DNA from: Panicum virgatum
Taxonomy: Eukaryota; Streptophyta; Magnoliopsida; Poales; Poaceae
Reading direction: 5' to 3'
DNA: 64,000 nt
NCBI RefSeq assembly: GCF_016808335.1
Contig: NC_053146.1
Location: forward strand, 31,659,495-31,723,494
Every line of letters begins with the position of its first letter. Within the stretch, counting starts at the first letter, position 1. The notes under the pieces are model-generated. The model saw nothing but the letters and a program-made list of their open reading frames with translations. It was not told where the DNA came from and searched no databases. The position numbers and the translations under genes are program-made. This document shows positions 57,166 through 64,000 of this stretch, one piece after another.

Positions 57166-60100
57166 TTAGCTGGGCTGACTAGCAAAGAGATCTGGATATG
57201 TCTTCTTTAGCTCATCTTCTCGATCCCAAGTAGCCTCAGCTTCACTGTGGTGACTCCACTGAACTCTGCACATCTTGATGCGCTTGTTCCGAGTAACCCT
57301 CTCTGATGTCTCTAGAATCTTCACCGGATGCTCAGTATAAGTCAGATCTTCCTGCACATCTACTCCATCCAGTGGTGCCTGCTCCTCGGGTACTCGCAGA
57401 CACCTCTTCAGCTGAGATATATGGAAGACATCATGAACTCCTGAGAGGCTGGTGGGCAACTCCAGGCGATAAGCAACTTTGCCTTTCCTCTCTAGCACCT
57501 TGAATGGACCAACATACCGAGGTGCTAACTTCCCCTTGACATTAAACCGGCGGATCCCTCTCATCGGAGACAACTTCAAGTATACATGATCACCAACACT
57601 GAAAGTCAGGTCTCTCCGTTTGCCATCTGCATAGCTCTTTTGTCTGCTCTGTGCAATCCTCAGATTTTCCCGCACAGCCTGAACCATCTGCTCTGCATCA
57701 TCTATGATCTCAGGGCCAAAGAGCTGCTTCTCACCAATCTGATCCCAATAGAGAGGAGTCCTGCACTTTCTGCCATACAATGCCTCAAAGGGGGACTTCT
57801 TCAGACTGGCTTGATAGCTGTTGTTATATGAGAACTCAGCATATGACAGGCACTTATCCCAACTAGTACCGTACTGAATGGCACAAGCTCTCAGCATATC
57901 CTCCAACACTTGGTTGGTTCTCTCTGTCTGCCCATCTGTTTGAGGGTGATAAGCTGTACTGAAACGCAGCTTCGTATCCAACGAATCATGGAGCTGCTCC
58001 CAGAACCGAGAAGTGAACTGAGACCCTCTGTCGGATATGATCTTCTTGGGCACACCATGCAAGCAGACAATCCGAGAGATGTACAACTCTGCAAGTCTAG
58101 CACCGGAGTAAGTAGTGTTCACTGGAATGAAGTGAGCAACTTTCATCAATCGATCCACTACTACCCAAATGGAGTTGTGCCCTTTCTGAGTACGAGGCAA
58201 TCCAACAATGAAGTCCATAGTGATTTCCTCCCATTTCCACTCTAGAATCTTCAAAGGCTGTAACAGACCTGCTGGCCTTTGATGCTCAGCCTTAACACGC
58301 TGACAGGTGTCACAAATAGCCACATACTCTGCCACTGAATGCTTCATCCCATACCACCAGAAACGTTCCTTTAGATCATAGTACATCTTCGTGCTGCCCG
58401 GATGAATAGAGTAAGCTGTATCATGGGCCTCACTCAGAATCAACTTCCGGAGATCATGCACATCAGGCACGCAGATCCGATTCTTGTACCACAAAGTACC
58501 CTGATCGTCCTCTCTGAAATGAGGAGCCTTGCCCTTCTTGAGTAACTCACGAATCTCATGCAGCTTCTCATCATCTTTCTGATGCTGCCTGATCTCTGAC
58601 TCTAGAGTCGGTACTGCCTCGAATGCTACACTCGAAGTATGATGCAAGAAACCCAGACTCAACTGCTCGAACTCCTCGCATAACTCTGCAGGCATCTGGA
58701 AAGCCACGACCATGTTGACATAACTTCTTTTGCTCAAAGCATCTGCTACAACATTGGCCTTGCCCGGATGATAGTGAATCTCCAGGTCATAATCCTTGAC
58801 TAACTCTAGCCATCTTCTCTGCCGCATATTCAGCTCATTCTGCGTGGAAATGTACTTGAGGCTCTTGTGATCAGTGTAGATATCACATCGCTGTCCATAC
58901 AAGTAATGCCTCCAAATCTTCAGAGCATGCACAACTGCGGCTAACTCAAGATCATGAGTAGGATAGTTTAGCTCATGCCGACGTAACTGCCATGAAGCAT
59001 AAGCAATCACTCTGCCCTCCTGCATCAGAACACACCCTAGACCATCCTTCGAAGCATCACAATACACCATGAACCTCTTCGTCTGGTCTGGCAGAGTCAG
59101 GACTGGCGCCGTAGTCAACCTTTTCTTCAGCTCATCGAAGGCCCTCTGACGCTCATCAGTCCATACGAAAGCCACATTCTTCTCCAGCAAAGAAGTCAAA
59201 GGCTTCGCGATCTTGGAGAAATTCTCAATGAACCTCCGATAATATCCTGCTAAGCCCAAGAAAGACCTGACTTCCTTTACTGTCTGCGGTGTCTCCCACT
59301 CGAGTACATCCTTCACCTTGCTCGAATCAACAGCAATGCCTCCCTGAGAGATAACATGACCGAGGAATGGCACCTCGCCAATCCAGAACTCGCACTTGCT
59401 GAACTTGGCATACAACTGATGCTCTCTCAATCTCTGCAATACGAGTCTCAGATGCTCCTCATGCTCTTCTTCTGTCTTGGAGAAGATCAGAATATCATCA
59501 ATGAAAATCACCACAAAGACATCCAGATAATCCATGAAGACCATGTTCATCAGATGCATGAAGAAAGCCGGGGCATTAGTCAAGCCGAAGGACATGACCG
59601 TATACTCATATAGCCCGTACTTGCAGGTGAATGCCGTCTTCGGAATATCCCCAGGACGGATCCTCAGCTGAAAATAACCCGAACGAAGATCAATCTTCGA
59701 GAATATACGGGCACCTCGAAGCAGATCGAAGAGATCCTCAATACGGGGCAGTGGATGCTTGTTCTTGATAGTGACTGCATTCAGCTCCCGAAAATCCACA
59801 CACATCCTCTTCGAGCCATCCTTCTTATCTACTAGCAACAATGGAAAAGCCCAAGGAGAGAAGCTGCGACGGATATAGCCCTTGGCTAGCAACTCATCAA
59901 TAGTCTTTTTGACTTCTTCATGTTCTATAGGTGCCATACGGTAGGACCGCTTTGCAATAGGAGCTGTGCCAGGCAAGAGATCAATACAAAACTCAATGGC
60001 GTGTTCAGGCGGCATACCTGGCAGATCATCCGGAAAGACATCCGGGAATTCAGACACCACGCGAATACCGTCCGTGGGTCTAGCCTCCATCTGATGAAGA

Positions 60101-61769
60101 AATCCAGAAGGCTCTGAAGCACTGACTGTCACCTCTTGGCCATCAGACGCTGTCTAGTGAACTGCCCGATGAGCACAATCAATTCTGACTCCCCACTTGG
60201 CAAGAGTATCCATTCCCAGAATCACATCGATACCCTTGTTGTCTAGCACCCTCAGATCAGCGCTGAACGTTGCCCCCCTTATGGCTACACTGACTCGGGG
60301 GCAAACAATATGGGATCTCAACTCCCCTCCCGGTGAAGAGACTAGCAGACACATCCTTAATGCAGTGGTAAAGAAACTATGCTCCTCAACATATGACTTG
60401 GTGATGAAAGAATGAGTAGCACCAGTATCGAAAAGCACTGTAGCTGGATGGGAGTTGACCATGAACGTTCCAATAACCACGTTAGGAGCCTCGGCCGCTG
60501 ACTCGGCCGTCACGTGGTTCACTCTGCCTTGTGCTGGCGCCCTGGGCTGAGCTGGGCGCCCCTGCTGTCCCGCCTGCGCCTTCTAGGGGCAAGTGTTGGC
60601 GTAGTGCCCCGGCTGGCCGCAGTGATAGCACACACGAGGAGGTGCTGGAGCCTGCTGTCCGGCAGGGGGAGCTGCCTGCCGTGGAGCCTGAGGTGCTGGT
60701 GGAGCTGGTAGAGCAGTACAAGCCGGAGGTGCCGGTAACCTCGGGCCCTGACCTGCCTGCTGCTGTCGAGGCGGGTATTGCTGCGGCCTCTGCTGGTACT
60801 GCTGGGGAGGCCGGTACTGCTGCTGCTGGTACTGCTGGGGTGGCTGGAGGCGAGGACGAGTGTTGCTGCCGGAAGCAACGGGGACAATCTTCCTCTTCTT
60901 GTCCTCCATCTCCAAGTACTTGCGCTCCGTGTTGAGCGCGCTGTCAACCAGATGGTTGAAGTCGTCGAAGCGGAGGTTGAGCAGTGCGTACTGGAGGTAG
61001 TCCTCAAGAACCTCCATGAAGTGCTCCTGCTTCTTGCGGTCATCCGCAACATCGGCAGGGGCGTAGCGAGCAAGCTGCAGAAAGCGATCACGATACTCCG
61101 TGACCGACATAGTCCCCTAAATTGACAAAGACAGATATATATATCGAAGGATTGATTCATGACTCAGAAAGATAGAACAAGGGGGTATTAGCTCAAAAGG
61201 AAACGCTGAATGATTATATCTGAGATTACCTGCTTCAGTGCAAGGAACTCCTTATGCTTCATCTTCATAACGCCCACGGGGACATTGTGGCTGCGGAACC
61301 GCTCCCGGAACTGGAGCCAAGTGAGAGCCTCGCGGTCCTGAACTGGGTGCGACTCCCACCAGTCCAAAGCTGCCCCTCGCAGCTGTCCTGCTGCGTACAA
61401 GACGCGCTCACGATCATCGCACTGGGCGATGTCCAGCTCGCGCTCCACTGCACGGAGCCAGTCGTCGGCCTGAAGAGGGTCAGACGTGTGAGAAAATGTC
61501 GGCGGGTGACCCCTCAGGAACTCAGCACGCCTGTCGTGAGGCTGCGGCGGTGGAGGAGGCGGAGGCTGAGTGTGAGCCTGCTGAAGAGCCTGAACAGTGT
61601 TGTTCAGGGTGGCCATCATCTGCATCTGGAGCTGGAAGTACTGCTCCGGAGTCAGAGGCGGAGGCATCGGGATCCCGGTACCCTGGGTGTTCTGACCCTG
61701 GTTGTTCTGCCCCTGCTGGTCAGAACCACGCCTGGTGTTCACCATCTGATTTTGGACAAAAGAGTTCAC
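57166..61769 (-). CDS. gag-pol polyprotein of element B (split by an intron; two nonsense codons)
   Basis: Exon 1 is 61769-61230 and exon 2 is 61116-57166, one frame of about 1497 codons. Parts are as in A: proline-rich N-terminus, Gag capsid region across the intron, Q/P-rich stretch, zinc knuckle [14 protein letters not shown] (near 60630), protease DTG (near 60435), RT with FIDDI, RNase H, integrase and chromodomain-like tail. TAG at 60585-60583 follows the zinc knuckle, where A has CGG. A second TAG at 60156-60154 follows the protease. From 60132 to 57166 the frame is open for 988 residues, with no stop where A has its TAG. RT and integrase motifs look intact. Confidence 0.88.
61117..61229 (-). 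other. Intron in gag of element B (113 bp, phase 0)
   Basis: On the minus strand CTGAAGCAG is followed by GTAATC and the far end is TCAATTTAG before GGGACTATG. It aligns with 30000-30110 in A. The splice-site dinucleotides are kept although the interior differs in sequence and by two bases in length. Confidence 0.85.
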
Positions 61770-62301
61770 GAGTAAGGATATTGCAGGAATAAATTCAGAT
61801 GGATATGATAACTCTTTGCGGAAAAAGACTCAGCCATGATAAAGTAGACAAGATAGAGTGGACTGTTTTACCCCCAACGATCTATCTCATTTTATCAATT
61901 AGTTAACTTTAACATGAGAGTGATTTTCTTTAAACAAATTTAGACTACTAAGCTATGCAATCATTCAAAAATCCAAATCAAACATGTAGCATAATAACAA
62001 GCATACAGATTTCACAACTTAGCCGAGTTTAACATACGACTCGACTAACACAACGCGTCGCAGAATGTGCTATCGTATTATTATAAAAGGGTCAACTAGC
62101 TAATACTCATGGTGGTCAGATGACTGATTCAGGCCAAATCTACGAAAACTATTATTCAGAGAGAGAAATCAAGGCAAGACGGGTAAAAGACATAGAATTC
62201 AAGGGGTATAATAGTAAAATAGTTTCAGCAGGCAAGGATTGGAGAGAAGAAGTCCTACAACTCGACCAGTTCTATCTAGGCTTCGTCCTACAGTCGAACC
62301 T
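61770..62301 (-). other. Leader of element B
   Basis: Non-coding, collinear with the A leader 28933-29486. Confidence 0.75.
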
Positions 62302-62314
62302 GGCTCTGATACCA
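62302..62314 (-). other. Primer binding site of element B, initiator-Met tRNA
   Basis: TGGTATCAGAGCC on the minus strand, three bases after the LTR. Confidence 0.9.
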
Positions 62315-62317
62315 CTC

Positions 62318-64000
62318 TGTAACACCCGGTTTATAAAAGGACATAAACTGAGCAATCATATACGTGCCAGGATCAAGTATCACGTATATACAACAGAATG
62401 AACAGTATATCACAGCACATATCACGAATAAGACATAGTAAAACGAATACGAATGTTATTTATTACATTAATGACATAAATGTCTGATACAGCGGAAGCG
62501 AAGTACAAGTACGATAAAAGAACTCTCCGAAGCTGAGCAGGGCGCCACAGGGACGTCGACTGGGAGATGAACGCCTAGAAGTCCTCGTAGTCCTGGTAGC
62601 GCTGAGCGAACCCCCTCGCGTCGGCAGGAACTGAGCAGCAGTAGAGTAGCCAAGAGAAAAAAGTAGAGAAGAGGCAAGAGTGAGTACACAACTTGTACTC
62701 AACAAGTATAACACAAACTATGAGGCTCTAAGGTTGGCTGACTGACTGCATTAGCTTTTAAGTCTTGGCAAAATTTTATTAAAGCTATTTACTACGAGTT
62801 GATGAATTACCATTAACCCAGTTACATAGTAATTAATCAGAATTAATTATGGAACTACTGAGAACCATACCAAAACCATACCAATGTAACCCCGAGAGGC
62901 ACCTCCCTCGTCGGAAGGAGACAACCCCACTAATCAAAAGGAGGATTTGGGCTGCTCATAACCGTGAGCACAGCTAGTATACCAGTTTTACACTCTGCAG
63001 AGGTTGCACATCTTTACCCACAAGTCGTGAGCTACGCCAGTTGTTCATCACACTTCCTTAGGTGAGATGACTAGCAAACTCACTATGAGGCCGTTACAAA
63101 GGACACGTTGGTAAGGTGTAACCGCTAAGGATTCAGTCAATGCAACGATGGGGCCCACCTCGAGGGGGTACAAGACAACACAGACCAGCATCGTAGCGTA
63201 GGGACCATTGAAGCTCGACTCCCCTCTTGCCCCGCAGGTAAGTTACTCCCGAACCAAAATGACCTAATTAGTAAGCCAAGACCGTCCCATTCCAGTCTTG
63301 TGGTAGCGCTGTTGTCCCAGGTTGTCGCTCTATGAACCGGTCCTTATGGAGAGTGGCCAACCCAGCAATAAGCACCGTGCTAGCCCCCTAAACCATGTTT
63401 CTAACAAAACCAATTTTAACGAGATGTGAACCACTCAAGCCACACAGAGGGTCACTCTCAGAATTAAGTTGCATATACCATTAATCAAATTAATTAAAAA
63501 GGACCATTATGTGTTATAGCGCGGCACCTAGCACGACTAACCAAAATGCAACCCAAAGGATATATGTAAAGGATATAAAGTGGCTAGGAAAATCCTTATA
63601 GGCATACAGTATAAAAATGCAGAATGAAATTGTATTTAAAGTGATAGGTTGTTCATGTTACACTTGCCTTCCTCGTACTGCTCCTGCTACTGCTCAAAGT
63701 GCTCGGAAGACGGCTGCTCCGGGTACTGGTACTGGGGCTCCTCTGGTAACTCAGCGTCTACTCACGAACACATGGCCAAAACAATGCACAATAATAAGCA
63801 TACAAGCAAATACTAACAAAAACTAAGAAACAGTACATCAATACATAAAAACAGCACACTAAACTAGTCTAAAACTATTCTACGCGTTACAACGATCGCG
63901 TGGACATAAAGAACGCCTGAAACGGAGTTAAAACGCATAATCTACTCTAAAAACAAGTTCTAGGGCCTTATCTGCGAGAAAAACTAAGTTCCAGGGGGTT
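62318..64000 (-). repeat. Element B 5' LTR, partial (1683 bp in the window)
   Basis: Collinear with 53768 onward and keeps the ~80 bp lost in the 3' LTR. The acidic frame is at 63663-63758. It runs off the window end. Confidence 0.92.

Larger units (their letters stand above)
53768..64000 (-). mobile_element. Element B: chromodomain Ty3/gypsy retrotransposon, same family as A, truncated by the window end
   Basis: On the minus strand: 5' LTR (64000 down to 62318, incomplete), initiator-Met primer site (62314-62302), leader, gag-pol (61769-57166) with an intron in gag, polypurine tract (57143-57132) and 3' LTR (57129-53768). It lies in the RNase H of C; the left flank is ATCCT (53763-53767) and the right is outside. 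Pol matches A very closely across the whole length. Two nonsense codons are seen. It is older than A but still well preserved. Confidence 0.93.

Noticed and set aside
1..64000. Host protein-coding, tRNA or rRNA genes
   Set aside because: All regions were assigned to retrotransposon parts; no cloverleaf, rRNA block or unrelated multi-exon gene was recognised. The tRNA-like matches are primer sites directly after LTRs.

Overview
The window is plant nuclear DNA, almost certainly from a grass (Poaceae). Every stretch I could place belongs to an LTR retrotransposon. I found no host gene, no tRNA or rRNA gene and no CRISPR array. The signs are large Ty3/gypsy elements of two grass-typical types: chromodomain (Tekay/Del-like) elements with 3.4-4.4 kb LTRs and an initiator-Met tRNA primer site, and Athila/Tat-like elements with 1.5-1.6 kb LTRs that begin TGTTGGCGG and end GCCAACA, with a tRNA-Asp-like primer site. 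There is also one Ty1/copia-type LTR. The species cannot be told from the sequence. The setting looks like intergenic or pericentromeric heterochromatin.

I name the elements A to I. H is the oldest visible host, an Athila/Tat-like element on the minus strand seen only as pol fragments at 46937-48030 and 19793-20045. Three things inserted into H: I, a copia-type element (LTR 18475-19792, minus); F, a chromodomain element (20046-46936, plus, duplicated site AAAAG); and C, an Athila/Tat-like element (48031-53767 and beyond, minus). Into I went E (1-18192, plus, left end outside the window). Into E went D (2371-8769, plus, no pol) and the solo LTR G (12816-17182). Into F went A (25444-37564, plus, duplicated site AGCAC). 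Into C went B (53768-64000 and beyond, minus, same family as A).

Reading left to right: 1-18192 is E with D and G inside it; 18193-19792 is the copia piece I; 19793-20045 is H; 20046-46936 is F with A inside it; 46937-48030 is H again; 48031-53767 is C; 53768-64000 is B.

A is the youngest. Its two LTRs are both 3473 bp and differ at about 15 bases by my eye count, and its gag-pol frame has a single nonsense codon. B is nearly as complete. F is dead: about ten in-frame stops, mostly of the CAG-to-TAG or CGA-to-TGA type, and a changed reverse-transcriptase active site. E, H and C are strongly decayed, but C keeps an open 249-codon extra ORF.

The most interesting observations are: (1) a GT-AG intron in phase 0 inside gag of both A and B, absent at the aligned place in F; (2) a short acidic reading frame ending Glu-Gly-Lys inside the LTRs of A, B, F and G, of constant length within each pair and with synonymous changes between F and G, preceded by a possible 3' splice site; (3) a hairpin kept downstream of the last ORF in D, E and C; (4) a segment of E's 3' untranslated region copied into its integrase; (5) a GGCCGGCC quasi-palindrome scattered through D, E and C.
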